Positions 17,592 through 26,820 of a DNA stretch of 64,000 nt are shown here, in pieces. The notes under the pieces are model-generated. The model was not told the DNA's origin, made no database searches, and was given only the letters and a program-made list of their open reading frames with translations. How positions within the stretch are numbered: position 1 is the stretch's first letter; the number at the start of each line of letters is the position of its first letter. This DNA is from Geobacillus sp. 46C-IIa (GTDB lineage: Bacteria; Bacillota; Bacilli; Bacillales; Anoxybacillaceae): assembly GCF_014679505.1 (NCBI RefSeq), contig NZ_CP061474.1, positions 62,001 through 126,000 on the forward strand, in the 5' to 3' direction. The translations under genes and the position numbers were made by a program.

Positions 17592-17886
17592 CGCACTTTG
17601 AAGTGCGCCGGCGTTTACGGCAAAAAACAAAAGGCCAAGCCTGGCCATGATCTTGTTCTGCACACCAAGAACAGCACGGATTCCTACGGGGGAAAGAGCC
17701 GCGCGGTCAGCCGCGGCTTTTTGGCGTTGTTTGTCCACTTCCTTCGCCGCGTCGACGACGGTCGGTCTGGCCTGTGCTTTGCGGCCTTGTGAATCAAGAT
17801 GTGCGATGTTAGGCGCCAATGTGACCGATTTAACAGCGGAAAACGGCAAGGATTGATAGGATGGTAAACAAAAAGGTGTTGGAGAC
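17592..17886. other. Gap without a recognisable gene
   Basis: The 295 bases are GC-rich and open in more than one frame on both strands, which suggests a remnant of former coding DNA. No known protein motif could be read. A GAGCCGCGCGGTCAGCCGCGGC palindrome-like stretch near 17695-17717 is the only local structure noticed. Confidence 0.4.
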
Positions 17887-18477
17887 ATGAAGCGGATTCC
17901 GTCCCGATTTAATGCGATGGCGCAAACAAAGCATGGTGAACGGATTCTCTACAATAGGTATACCGGGGCGATTGGCGCGGTGGCGGAAGACAAGAAGGCC
18001 GCTGCGCTTGACGCGCTCAAGAGAACGGGAATTGACCGCGAGCTGTCACCGGTGGAACAAACGCTGGTGGAGTGCGGGTTTCTTGTCGCTGAGAACGTCA
18101 ATGAGAAGCGACGGGCGCAGTTTTTGCATCAATCGCTGCACCGGACGGATGTGATGCCTCTCGTGATCTTGTCGACGGAGGCGTGCAATTTTCGTTGTGT
18201 GTACTGTTATCAAGACTTTTTGCGCGGGCAGATGAAACGCGAGGTCATTGACGGGTTGAAACGTTTTTTGGCGGAGACAATTCCGCGGCTGACCCATTTG
18301 ACGGTCAGTTGGTTTGGCGGCGAACCGCTGTTGGCGCTCGATGTGAAGGGAACCACTGTCCGTTGTCCCGCCTGCGAACAGGGGAGCACCCTTGCCCGCA
18401 TGAAAAGCGAAAAATCAAAGAAGTGCTCCGGCTGATTGATGCGCAGTCATTCATACGAGATGAAGGGAAAGGGAGGT
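17887..18477 (+). pseudogene. Radical SAM/SPASM protein, internally deleted
   Basis: The first 155 residues are a good radical SAM start: an N-terminal lead domain (residues 1-95), then TEACNFRCVYCYQ with the CxxxCxxC iron-sulphur motif, and VSWFGGEPLLAL. Such proteins usually have 400-480 residues. Here the core breaks off after LALDVKG, and the frame continues as nonsense to 18435. In a neighbouring frame the sequence reads HPCPHEKRKIKEVLRLID and stops at 18477, which looks like the C-terminal tail of a SPASM protein. About 250 residues, including the auxiliary cluster domain, have been lost. Intact relatives modify ribosomal peptides. Confidence 0.7.
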
Positions 18478-18483
18478 GAGAAT

Positions 18484-18570
18484 ATGCGCATTTTGCGTCC
18501 TGCCGCATCGCTTGTTGCGTTGTCCTATTTTGGGCGGCTGACGAAATCAATGCCTGGTCATTTGAAATGA
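18484..18570 (+). pseudogene. Possible stump of the gene following the radical SAM gene
   Basis: GGGAGGTGAGAAT leads to an ATG with 28 codons (MRILRPAASLVALSYFGRL...). The strong ribosome site right behind the radical SAM tail suggests the start of a following operon gene that was cut off. The remainder up to 19034 contains no gene, only an inverted repeat at 18767-18793. Confidence 0.3.
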
Positions 18571-18766
18571 TGAATGGGAGAGAACTACGGTTTGGTAGAT
18601 GATCCAAGAAAAAGCGTTGAAATGGTTTGAGATTCTTTCCCGGCTGACGTCAATAGTTATTAAGCATTCCTTCTCTCGCGCTATGAAAAGAATTCGTTTT
18701 TTCAAGGAGACACACGATCAACCATTCGCCAAATAAAGTGAACGAAAAAGTAGTTGCCCATGACAA

Positions 18767-18793
18767 TGGCCCTTGTCGAGTAGACAAGGGCCA
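18767..18793. repeat. 11-bp perfect inverted repeat
   Basis: TGGCCCTTGTC and GACAAGGGCCA are separated by GAGTA. No T-run follows closely on either strand, so it is not a plain terminator. It lies in the 18571-19034 gap, which is otherwise unrecognised. Confidence 0.6.
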
Positions 18794-19034
18794 ATTGATG
18801 CGCTTTTTTATTTGCCTCATGGTATGACAAGAACGGGGATGTAGTCGGAAAACGGATCAGACCATCGTTTCTTAAAAGGGGAAGCCTTTCAGATGTTCTT
18901 CTCGATGGCTCTTGAGAACGAAAAACGGTTGTTTCTCGTCCTTTACGAGTCTCCATTCATGGTTGAAAGGCGGTGAATAAATCGTTGCAGCGAATGAAGT
19001 GAACGTGGCTTAAAGGCAGTTTCGATGCCGATGG

Positions 19035-19781
19035 TTATGCCTTATAGTTCTTCATGAAAAGCTCAAATAAAATATCAATCAGAACAACAAGGGTCGAACG
19101 GGCAGATAGGTCATAACCCGCAAACTGGACGCGTTGCACGTAGGCGCTGATATGTTTTCGTACAAGCTTGGCCAGTGTACTATCGGCGTTGTTCGTGATC
19201 GCTACCGTTTCGACGTTTTTAAAGCGAAGTTTCTCTGCCGCCTGTACAATGGTTTTCGTTTCTCCGCTTGATGAAATGAAAATGACCATATCTTTTGGTT
19301 GAATCATGTTTGGTAAAAGGTCAATAATATGTGATTCATACACATACGAGCTCGGTTTGTTTACTTGGATGAGAAGTTTGCTAAAATATTCCCCGATCAT
19401 TTTGGATAGACCAACCGCCACAATCAACACCCGATTGGCCTCAAAAATCAATTGGCTAATTTCTTCCACATGTTTTCGTTCCAACGAATCGAGTGTCTGA
19501 TTCATATCGGCTTTGTACCGTTCAATCGTATTTTCTCCAACCGGAATGGCTTGGTCGTCGATCGTTTTCAGAATATATTTCAACTCTGAGAAACCTTCTA
19601 AGCCAAGTTTATGACACATACGGATGATGGTGGTGGTGCTGACGTTGTTTTTTTCCGCCATAGCAGTGAGCGATAATTGTTTCGCTTGTTCCACATGTCC
19701 ATCGATGTAGTACAGAACGTGTTTTTCTGCATGGGTGAGTTGGCCGATATAGTTTGAAAATCGATCCATCAGTTTTCCCAT
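19035..19781 (-). CDS. RpiR/MurR-family regulator of the mng operon
   Basis: The 248-residue protein has an N-terminal HTH_6 helix-turn-helix (about 1-77; KNNVSTTTIIRMCHKLG is the recognition region) and a C-terminal SIS sugar-phosphate isomerase-like domain (about 105-240; VIFISSSGETKTIVQAA). RpiR proteins sense a phosphorylated sugar through the SIS domain. It is divergent from the PTS transporter gene, with 204 bases between them, so it most likely controls that operon in response to a 6-phosphorylated glycoside or a downstream sugar phosphate. Confidence 0.88.
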   Translation of the reverse strand: MGKLMDRFSNYIGQLTHAEKHVLYYIDGHVEQAKQLSLTAMAEKNNVSTTTIIRMCHKLGLEGFSELKYILKTIDDQAIPVGENTIERYKADMNQTLDSLERKHVEEISQLIFEANRVLIVAVGLSKMIGEYFSKLLIQVNKPSSYVYESHIIDLLPNMIQPKDMVIFISSSGETKTIVQAAEKLRFKNVETVAITNNADSTLAKLVRKHISAYVQRVQFAGYDLSARSTLVVLIDILFELFMKNYKA

Positions 19782-19821
19782 ATGGAGACTCCTTTGCTTA
19801 TCGTCCCTATTTTAACAATAT

Positions 19822-19837
19822 TATAACACATGTTATA
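19822..19837. promoter_or_regulatory. Candidate RpiR operator
   Basis: TATAACA-CA-TGTTATA is a 7-2-7 inverted repeat 41 bases upstream of the regulator start, in the intergenic region shared with the PTS gene. Its place fits autoregulation or control of both genes. The same gap holds a run of 11 C residues (19854-19864) and a TATAAT (19887-19892) that could serve the PTS gene. Confidence 0.45.
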
Positions 19838-19985
19838 GGCCGTTCGAGGGAAACCCCCCCCCCCGTCGGTTTTGAGGAGAAAGAAGTATAATTGTTCGCT
19901 AGGTGTACAACTATGAAGGAGAACAGTATGATAAAACAAAGTTGAAAGCGGTTTATGATTATGGATGATATCGGGGGGACATACG

Positions 19986-21941
19986 TTGGAATTAAAACAA
20001 ATGACGAGTGAACGGCTCATCTTATTTGATGTCGGTCTCTCGACGAAAGAAGCAGTGATTCGCGCTCTTGTCGATGTTCTTTTTGAAAACGGTGTCTTAT
20101 CTTCGAAAGAGGCGTTCCTTCAGGCCGTTATGGAAAGGGAGACGATTTCTCCAACTGGACTGGAAAAAGGGTTGGCGATTCCGCACGGAAAATCAAAAGC
20201 GGTCAATCGAGCGGCCTTTGCCGTTGCGCGCTTATCCTCTCCTATTAAGGATTGGGAAAGCATTGATCCTTATAATGAAGTACAGCTTGTTTTCTTGCTT
20301 GCGATTCCGGAAGCAGAGGCGGGAACGACGCACTTAAATGTATTGTCGGAATTAAGCTTGCGTTTGATGGATGAGGGTTACCTGCGGCGCTTGATGGAGG
20401 CGAAAAGTGCTGAGGAACTGCTTCTGGCGCTAGATGAGACAGGGACAAGCGGAGGAGACCAAAACGTCACGTATCAAAAAACGGTTTTGGCCATTACAGC
20501 CTGTGCTACTGGGATTGCACATACGTATATGGCAGCCGAAGCGCTAGAGAAAGCTGGACGTGAGCTCGGAGTCCGTGTATTGACAGAAAAGCAAGGGGCT
20601 AACGGAATTCAAGACGAGCTGACGGCAGATGTCATTGCACAAGCCGATGGAGTCATTTTCGCCACGGATATTGCGCCGAAACGCAAGGAGCGTTTCGCTG
20701 GGAAGCCTTACGTGCAAACGAGAGTAGCGGAACCGTTAAAACATGCAAAACAGATCATAAATAAAGTGCTTCACCAGCCGGATGGGATTGTCACCGCTTC
20801 CGAGGATGAAACGATGCAAACAGGCAATGGGAAAAAAGCTGGGCTCTTGTCAGAAATAGCACAGGCGGTGTTAACCGGCATATCGTATATGCTTCCGGTC
20901 ATTGTCGCGGCTGGTTTAATGATTGGAATTGCGAAGCTAGGCTCGATGCCGTTTGGTTTAGTTAACGAAATTAACGATGTGAAGTATGCGACCCATTCGA
21001 ATGAGTGGTTTGTCATCTTGCATCATTTAGATAAGTTTGGCGGAATGATCTTCAAGTTCATGTATCCCGTATTCGCTGCATTTGTCGCTTATGCGATTGC
21101 TGATCGTGTCGGCTTGGTATCTGGGTTCATTGGCGGCGCATTTGCGGCTGGATTGCATTACACGTTTTGGGGAGTGGAAAATGGGATCCCGTCTGGATTT
21201 TTTGGTGCCTTGATTCTTGGATTGGCGGCTGGATATGTTTCTCGATTCCTCAATAACCATATTCGGTTAAACAAAAATTTCCAATCAGTGAAGCCGATGC
21301 TGATCATTCCAGCCATCAGTGTGTTGTCTGTTTTCTTCCTTAACTTTTATATTGTCGATCCTGTGTTCGGTGGGTTAAACGCGTGGCTTCGCCAGCTCAT
21401 TGAGTCCGCCCAAGACTCAGGTGAGCTCACTCTGTCCGCGATCATTGCAGCGGCGACAGCATTTGATTTAGGCGGACCGATTAATAAAGCAGCCGGGGCG
21501 ATCGCCATTGGTTTGGCGGCAGATCAAATCTTCCCTCTTACGCCACGTGTGTTGGCGATCGTGATTCCGCCGATCGGCTTGGGATTGGCGACTGTTCTTG
21601 ATAAATATATCGTCGGCCGCCGTGTATTCGATGAGAATTTGCGCATTGCTGGGAACACGGCATTAGTTCTTGGGTTTATCGCGATTAGTGAGGGAGCGAT
21701 TCCGTTTATGCTTCGGAACCCGCTCATCACGATTCCAGTCAATATTGTTGGCTCGATTTTAGGAGCATGTACAGCCGTCTATTTAGGCGCTGTTCAATGG
21801 TTGCCGCTTCCGGCGTTTTGGGGCTGGCCGTTTGTTGAGAATTTATGGGCTTATTTGACCGGATTGGCTGTAGGGGCATTGTTTATCGCTTTCGTTAATA
21901 TTTTTATTCGATTGGCGTTGTTGAAAAGAGCAGGGCAATAA
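19986..21941 (+). CDS. mngA: PTS fructose-type EIIABC, probable mannosylglycerate transporter MngA
   Basis: TTG 19986 is the likely start because GGGGGG lies 6-12 bases upstream. The 651-residue protein combines EIIA (1-150; phosphorylated His67 in GLAIPHGKS), EIIB (165-265; Cys173 in TACATGIAHTYMAAEAL) and a membrane EIIC (about 285-645; FDLGGPINKAAGAIA). It takes up and 6-phosphorylates its sugar at the expense of phosphoenolpyruvate. The domain order and the neighbouring GH38 gene match E. coli MngA, which transports 2-O-alpha-mannosyl-D-glycerate. The specificity is inferred from that linkage. Confidence 0.85.
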   Translation: MELKQMTSERLILFDVGLSTKEAVIRALVDVLFENGVLSSKEAFLQAVMERETISPTGLEKGLAIPHGKSKAVNRAAFAVARLSSPIKDWESIDPYNEVQLVFLLAIPEAEAGTTHLNVLSELSLRLMDEGYLRRLMEAKSAEELLLALDETGTSGGDQNVTYQKTVLAITACATGIAHTYMAAEALEKAGRELGVRVLTEKQGANGIQDELTADVIAQADGVIFATDIAPKRKERFAGKPYVQTRVAEPLKHAKQIINKVLHQPDGIVTASEDETMQTGNGKKAGLLSEIAQAVLTGISYMLPVIVAAGLMIGIAKLGSMPFGLVNEINDVKYATHSNEWFVILHHLDKFGGMIFKFMYPVFAAFVAYAIADRVGLVSGFIGGAFAAGLHYTFWGVENGIPSGFFGALILGLAAGYVSRFLNNHIRLNKNFQSVKPMLIIPAISVLSVFFLNFYIVDPVFGGLNAWLRQLIESAQDSGELTLSAIIAAATAFDLGGPINKAAGAIAIGLAADQIFPLTPRVLAIVIPPIGLGLATVLDKYIVGRRVFDENLRIAGNTALVLGFIAISEGAIPFMLRNPLITIPVNIVGSILGACTAVYLGAVQWLPLPAFWGWPFVENLWAYLTGLAVGALFIAFVNIFIRLALLKRAGQ

Positions 21942-21956
21942 AACAACGTTGACAAC

Positions 21957-22000
21957 AGCATAAGGTTATGGGGTGACATGCCCATAGCCTTATGCTTTTT
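21957..22000 (+). terminator. Strong intercistronic terminator between mngA and mngB
   Basis: The 16-bp arms (21957-21972 and 21981-21996, one mismatch) with an 8-base loop are followed by a T run. It sits 16 bases after mngA in the middle of an apparent operon, so it would reduce expression of the hydrolase genes relative to the transporter, or be an antitermination point. Confidence 0.85.
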
Positions 22001-22076
22001 CATCCTCTTATTGGAGGATTGGTGGATCAAGAAGACAGCTGGTGAGCTTGGATTTTGATAAGGAGGCGTCAACAAG

Positions 22077-24740
22077 GTGAAGAACAAACGCGTGCATGTC
22101 GTGCCTCATTCCCATTGGGATCGAGAATGGTATTTTTCCATCGAAGATTCGAATATTTTGCTTGTTGAAAATATCGATCATCTTCTCAATGTGTTGGAAC
22201 GGGATGAAACGTATTCTGCCTATGTGTTTGACGGACAGTCTTCCATCGTGGAAGAGTATTTGAACATTCGCCCAGAGAACCAGGAGCGGGTGAAAAAACT
22301 GATTGAGCAGCGGAGACTTTTTATCGGTCCTTGGTATACGCAGACGGATTCGCTTCTTGTCCATAAAGAGTCAATGATTCGAAATTTGCTTTACGGAACG
22401 AAAATAGCCCAAAGCATGGGTCATAGCATGGAGATCGGTTATTTACCAGATATTTTTGGGCAAAACGGCTACTTGCCTTCCATTTTTCGCGGCTTTGGGC
22501 TTGAATTCAGCATTTTGCAACGGGGAGTTTACACAGAGCAGTTAAATGGGGATGTCAATTTTATTTGGAAATCTCCTGATGGTCAGGGGGTGAAGGCCAA
22601 TCACCTTTATTTTGGCTACGGCCCAGGAAAATTTTTATCATCTGATCAGGAGTATGTAGAGAATCGACTGATTCCGATCATTGAAAAGTTAGAGGAAGTA
22701 AACGAGCACTGTGATCATTTGTTGTTGCCTGCCGGCGGGGATCAGGTGCTTGTTTGCGAGCATTTTCCCGAGACGGTCGCTGAGTTAAATCGTATCGATC
22801 CAAAGCGGGAATACGTGTTATCCGATTACGAGACGTTTATGAAGGAGGCTTGGGCGGGCGAGCCGTTTCCAAATGTGATTGAGGGAGAATTGCTCGCATC
22901 GCAACGATCACGCATCCACCATACGATTCGTTCGCAACGGTACGATATCAAGCGGAAAAATGCGATCATTGAACATAAGCTTTTACATGTGCTTGAACCA
23001 CTTGCGGTGATTGGGCAAGCGTTAGGGTTGCCGTATCCGAAAAGATGGCTCGATCACATGTGGAAGCAGTTGTTTGACGTTCACGCCCATGACAGCATTG
23101 GCGGCTGCAACTCGGATGAAACGAATCGAGATATTGTTCACCGCCTTGAGAAATTAGAACGAATGGCAGACGGTCTTGTGAATCTATTGAAAAAACGAAT
23201 CACTTATGCGATTGGCCGCCAGACGGGGAACGAAAATATTTACGTTGCTTTTAACCTGTTGCCACGTCCGTTTTCCGGACTGATTGATGGTGTGATATTT
23301 ACAAAGGACCCGCACTTCCAACTGGTGACAGACGATGGAAAAGGCGTTCCAGCGGAAATCGTTGAGCAACACTATTTGCCAGGTGGAAAACAAATTGTGG
23401 TGACCGCAGAGGGAGAAAAAGAGATCGACGTACAAGGATATTATCGAACGGTTGTGCGTCTGCAAGTTGACCATGTGCCAGCGATGGGCTATTGCACATA
23501 CCAAGTGATTGAGGGAACGGAAGGCTGTGAAAAACGAATCCTAGATCAAGAGAAGCGGATTGAAAACGAATATTTGGCATTGTCCTATGAACAAGGGACA
23601 TTGCAGTTGCACCATCAACCATCTGGTGAGACGGTGACGAATTTTATCCGTTTTGAAAATACGGGGGATGCGGGGGATTCATACGACTACTCTCCTCTTG
23701 AAGGAGATAAACCGATTTATCTGGAAAAAGCGGAGCTTCTCTCCGTTGAAAAGGGGCCTTTGACAGAAAAAATGGTCGTTCGGCACATTAGAGTGATCCC
23801 TTCCTGTTTATCAGAGCGGGAGAAAGGGGAGTGTTCAAGTAAACTGGAAATCATCACCTCTTTCGAATTGAGAAAGGGGGAAGAACTCATCCGTGTTTGT
23901 CATCAGCTAGAGAATCAGGCGGAAGATCATCGACTTCGCGTGTTGTTAACCCCTCCGATAGCCGACGTCAGGACATCATTTGCGGATCAAGCATTCAGTT
24001 TAGTAGAGCGACCTGTTGAGAGCAGGTATTTAGCCGATTGGCGCGAGAAACGATTTGCTGAAGCTCCTGTTCCGATTTATCCACTTGAGAATGCGGCTGG
24101 GCTTTACGATGACCGCTTCGTTTTTGCGGCGTTGACCAAAGGGATAAAAGAGTATGAAGTGCTGACGGAAACAAACGAGCTGGCGCTCACGTTATTCCGC
24201 AGTGTCGGTGTGCTTGGCAAAGATGATTTGCTTTGGCGTCCGGGCCGTGCCTCGGGCATTAATAACAAAGTCGTGTATACGCCTGATGCGCAAATGAAAA
24301 AGAAAATGGATTTTGAATATGCGATATATATGGCCAACGAGACGCTGAATTCAGCAAAGATTTTTGCGCATATTGACCTATATCGCGGGCATTTTGCCTC
24401 TTATCAAAGACAGCAGCTCAATACATTTGAAGAGCGGCTGGAACGGTTCGAGATCCCGTACCCGATCGAGCAAGCACCGGAATCGTTTTCTTTGCTGGAA
24501 GTGGATCGGGAAGATGTATTTATGAGTGTGTGCAAACAGGCACACGATGATTCGTCCATTATCGTTCGTTTCTTTAACCCGACATCCGAAAGAAAGACCG
24601 TGATGTTAAAAAGCAACCATATAAAAGAAATCGAAGAAACCAATTTAGCTGAAGAGAAAATTCGGACGATGGAAGGGCCGTTTGTTGTCGATGCAAAAGG
24701 GTATATGACATTGAAGTTGAAGGGGACGAACATGTCATGA
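22077..24740 (+). CDS. mngB: GH38 alpha-mannosidase, probable (6-phospho)mannosylglycerate hydrolase MngB
   Basis: GTG start behind AAGGAGGCGTCAACAAG; 887 residues, normal for bacterial GH38. The zinc site is seen in VPHSHWDREWYF (His11 or His13, Asp15) and HAHDSIGGC, and the nucleophile Asp125 is in GYLPDIFGQ. The C-terminal half is the beta-sandwich region of the family. After PTS uptake the intracellular substrate would be 6-phosphomannosyl-glycerate, split to mannose 6-phosphate and glycerate, as for MngB of E. coli. The last codons overlap the start of the next gene by four bases. Confidence 0.87.
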   Translation: MKNKRVHVVPHSHWDREWYFSIEDSNILLVENIDHLLNVLERDETYSAYVFDGQSSIVEEYLNIRPENQERVKKLIEQRRLFIGPWYTQTDSLLVHKESMIRNLLYGTKIAQSMGHSMEIGYLPDIFGQNGYLPSIFRGFGLEFSILQRGVYTEQLNGDVNFIWKSPDGQGVKANHLYFGYGPGKFLSSDQEYVENRLIPIIEKLEEVNEHCDHLLLPAGGDQVLVCEHFPETVAELNRIDPKREYVLSDYETFMKEAWAGEPFPNVIEGELLASQRSRIHHTIRSQRYDIKRKNAIIEHKLLHVLEPLAVIGQALGLPYPKRWLDHMWKQLFDVHAHDSIGGCNSDETNRDIVHRLEKLERMADGLVNLLKKRITYAIGRQTGNENIYVAFNLLPRPFSGLIDGVIFTKDPHFQLVTDDGKGVPAEIVEQHYLPGGKQIVVTAEGEKEIDVQGYYRTVVRLQVDHVPAMGYCTYQVIEGTEGCEKRILDQEKRIENEYLALSYEQGTLQLHHQPSGETVTNFIRFENTGDAGDSYDYSPLEGDKPIYLEKAELLSVEKGPLTEKMVVRHIRVIPSCLSEREKGECSSKLEIITSFELRKGEELIRVCHQLENQAEDHRLRVLLTPPIADVRTSFADQAFSLVERPVESRYLADWREKRFAEAPVPIYPLENAAGLYDDRFVFAALTKGIKEYEVLTETNELALTLFRSVGVLGKDDLLWRPGRASGINNKVVYTPDAQMKKKMDFEYAIYMANETLNSAKIFAHIDLYRGHFASYQRQQLNTFEERLERFEIPYPIEQAPESFSLLEVDREDVFMSVCKQAHDDSSIIVRFFNPTSERKTVMLKSNHIKEIEETNLAEEKIRTMEGPFVVDAKGYMTLKLKGTNMS

Positions 24741-26434
24741 GGAAACAAACTATATTGCCACAACTGGAGGAAAAGCTGAAAACCATATATGGCGAGCAAT
24801 ACAATGACGAGTATTTGATGGCTTTTCAAGCGCTCATTGAGCGATGGGAGAAAAAACAATGGCCAACCAGTGCCCCCCTTTCCGAGGAAAACGTATATTT
24901 GATCACGTATGGAGACAGTATTTTCGAAGACGGAACGCCAACGCTACAAACATTGCATACATTTTTAAAGACACAAGTCGGGGACTGGATTACAGATGTC
25001 CATTTACTCCCTATGTTTCCGTATACGTCGGATGATGGTTTTTCCGTGGTGGATTACCGCCGCATTCATCCACGGCTTGGCGATTGGAAGCACATTAAAC
25101 AATTGGCGGAAGACTACAGATTGATGTTTGATTTTGTGGCCAATCACATTTCGAAGTCAAGCGATTGGTTTCAAAAGTATTTGCAAGGGGATCCAACCTA
25201 TGAACAGTATTTTATTCAGAGGGATCCATCATTTGATACAAGTCAAGTCATACGCCCGCGTACCACACCGCTGTTTCACGACTATCAAGGAACTGACAAT
25301 ACAAAGACGGTGTGGACGACGTTTAGCGAAGACCAAATTGATCTCAATTATCGCCATTTTCCTGTTTTGCTTGAGATGACTGAGATTTTGCTGGAATATG
25401 CATATAAACACGGGACAAGCATTCGCTTAGATGCGATCGGTTTTATATGGAAGGAATCAGGGACGACTTGCATGCATTTACCGCAGGCTCATGCCATCAT
25501 TCAGTTGTGGCGTCTGCTTCTCGATTATTTCAAACCGAATACGCAAATCATTACCGAGACAAACGTGCCGCATCATGAAAACATTAGCTACTTTGGAGAT
25601 GGGACAAACGAAGCCCATATGGTGTATCAGTTCGCCTTTCCTCCGCTTGTGTTATACACGTTTACCGTTCATTGTGCGACAAAATTAACGGAGTGGGCGA
25701 AGACGATTGAAAAAATATCTGATCGAGCGACGTACTTTAATTTCTTGGCAAGCCATGACGGCATTGGAATGCGTCCCGTTGAGGGGATTTTAAGTGAACA
25801 AGAGAAGGAGATGCTTGTTCAAAAAGTGTTGAAAAACGGGGGACGAGTCTCCTACAAAGCAAACACGGACGGGAGTCAGTCGGTGTACGAGTTAAATATT
25901 ACGTACTTTGATGCATTAATCAATAAGGATGTGGATGTGACCGAACAGCAACAAATTCAAAAAATGTTGGCTGCGCATTCTATTTTATTCTCGATGATGG
26001 GGGTTCCGGCTCTGTATTATCACTCGCTGCTCGGTTCTCGCAACGATTACCGCGGGCTTGCCGAGTCAGGCATTAACCGTCGGATCAACCGCGAAAAACT
26101 TCCGTATGCACGAATTGTCGATGAATTGGCCAACGATGAGCGCCGAAACGCCATCTTTAACGGGTTGAAACAAATGGTCGAGATTCGCCGCCAACAATCA
26201 GCGTTTTCTCCATACGCGCCGCAAACCGTTCTTGAATTGGATGATCGTGTATTTGGGTTAAAACGGGAGAATGAAAAGACGAAGGAAGTCGTGTATTGTG
26301 TCGTCAATGTGACCCCTGATGATGTCACCATCGAGACCAATATCAGCGGGGAGGATTTGTTCACAGGGAAAAAAGTGCATAAGTCTCTCGCTTTGTCGCC
26401 ATACCAATACGTATGGGTCAAGGCGGATCGATGA
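24737..26434 (+). CDS. GH13_18 sucrose-phosphorylase-like enzyme, probable glucosylglycerate phosphorylase
   Basis: The 565-residue protein has the (beta/alpha)8 amylase core of subfamily GH13_18. The nucleophile is Asp232 in IRLDAIGF, the acid/base Glu274 in ITETNVPHH, and the third acid Asp341 in ASHDGIG. VVDYRRIHPRLGDW is the family's substrate-loop segment. Members phosphorolyse sucrose, sucrose 6-phosphate or 2-O-alpha-glucosylglycerate to glucose 1-phosphate. Overlap with mngB (ATGA) and the compatible-solute context favour glucosylglycerate, perhaps in its PTS-phosphorylated form. A sucrose-phosphate phosphorylase is the main alternative. Confidence 0.82.
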   Translation: MRKQTILPQLEEKLKTIYGEQYNDEYLMAFQALIERWEKKQWPTSAPLSEENVYLITYGDSIFEDGTPTLQTLHTFLKTQVGDWITDVHLLPMFPYTSDDGFSVVDYRRIHPRLGDWKHIKQLAEDYRLMFDFVANHISKSSDWFQKYLQGDPTYEQYFIQRDPSFDTSQVIRPRTTPLFHDYQGTDNTKTVWTTFSEDQIDLNYRHFPVLLEMTEILLEYAYKHGTSIRLDAIGFIWKESGTTCMHLPQAHAIIQLWRLLLDYFKPNTQIITETNVPHHENISYFGDGTNEAHMVYQFAFPPLVLYTFTVHCATKLTEWAKTIEKISDRATYFNFLASHDGIGMRPVEGILSEQEKEMLVQKVLKNGGRVSYKANTDGSQSVYELNITYFDALINKDVDVTEQQQIQKMLAAHSILFSMMGVPALYYHSLLGSRNDYRGLAESGINRRINREKLPYARIVDELANDERRNAIFNGLKQMVEIRRQQSAFSPYAPQTVLELDDRVFGLKRENEKTKEVVYCVVNVTPDDVTIETNISGEDLFTGKKVHKSLALSPYQYVWVKADR

Positions 26435-26561
26435 TTACTCGCAGTCGGTTGTAAAGAAAGAACGGGAAAATGGATTCTCTAATAGAAAAATTGCTCCGTT
26501 ACGGAGTTTGACCGATCGCTTCAAGGACGCTTTATCATCAGCCTCCCACGATCGAAATCGA

Positions 26562-26750
26562 TCAGGTGTGTATATGGTATGTAGGGAAAGAGGGTGTCTC
26601 GCTGTTTTTGAGACCCCCTCTAAAAGCATTGAATAGAGCATCGAGACCCTCTTCCAAATGAGGGGAATGATCATCCCATTCGATTAACATGGTATCTTCA
26701 TCGTAAGCGGGTTCATCACCTATGATGACTTTAGCAATATCGTATTTCAT
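26562..26750 (-). CDS. Possible small acidic protein
   Basis: Starting at ATG 26750 this 62-residue frame reads MKYDIAKVIIGDEPAYDEDT and DHSPHLEEGLDALFNAF, an acidic, well-formed beginning. The tail (residues 46-62) coincides with a hairpin (GAGGGTGTCTC...GAGACCCCCTC, 26590-26620) and looks non-native, so the gene may be truncated there. No strong ribosome site is present. It is not recognised. Confidence 0.3.
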   Translation of the reverse strand: MKYDIAKVIIGDEPAYDEDTMLIEWDDHSPHLEEGLDALFNAFRGGLKNSETPSFPTYHIHT

Positions 26751-26820
26751 CTGCCCATTCATTCAAAGAGGACTTCCCGCGTGGGCGAAACGATGGACGG
26801 TCAGGTGCTTTCGGTTGCCC

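Noticed and set aside
17556..17888. 110-codon frame on the minus strand in the gap before the radical SAM remnant
   Set aside because: No known domain and no ribosome site; it overlaps the end of the plus-strand gene at 17232-17591.
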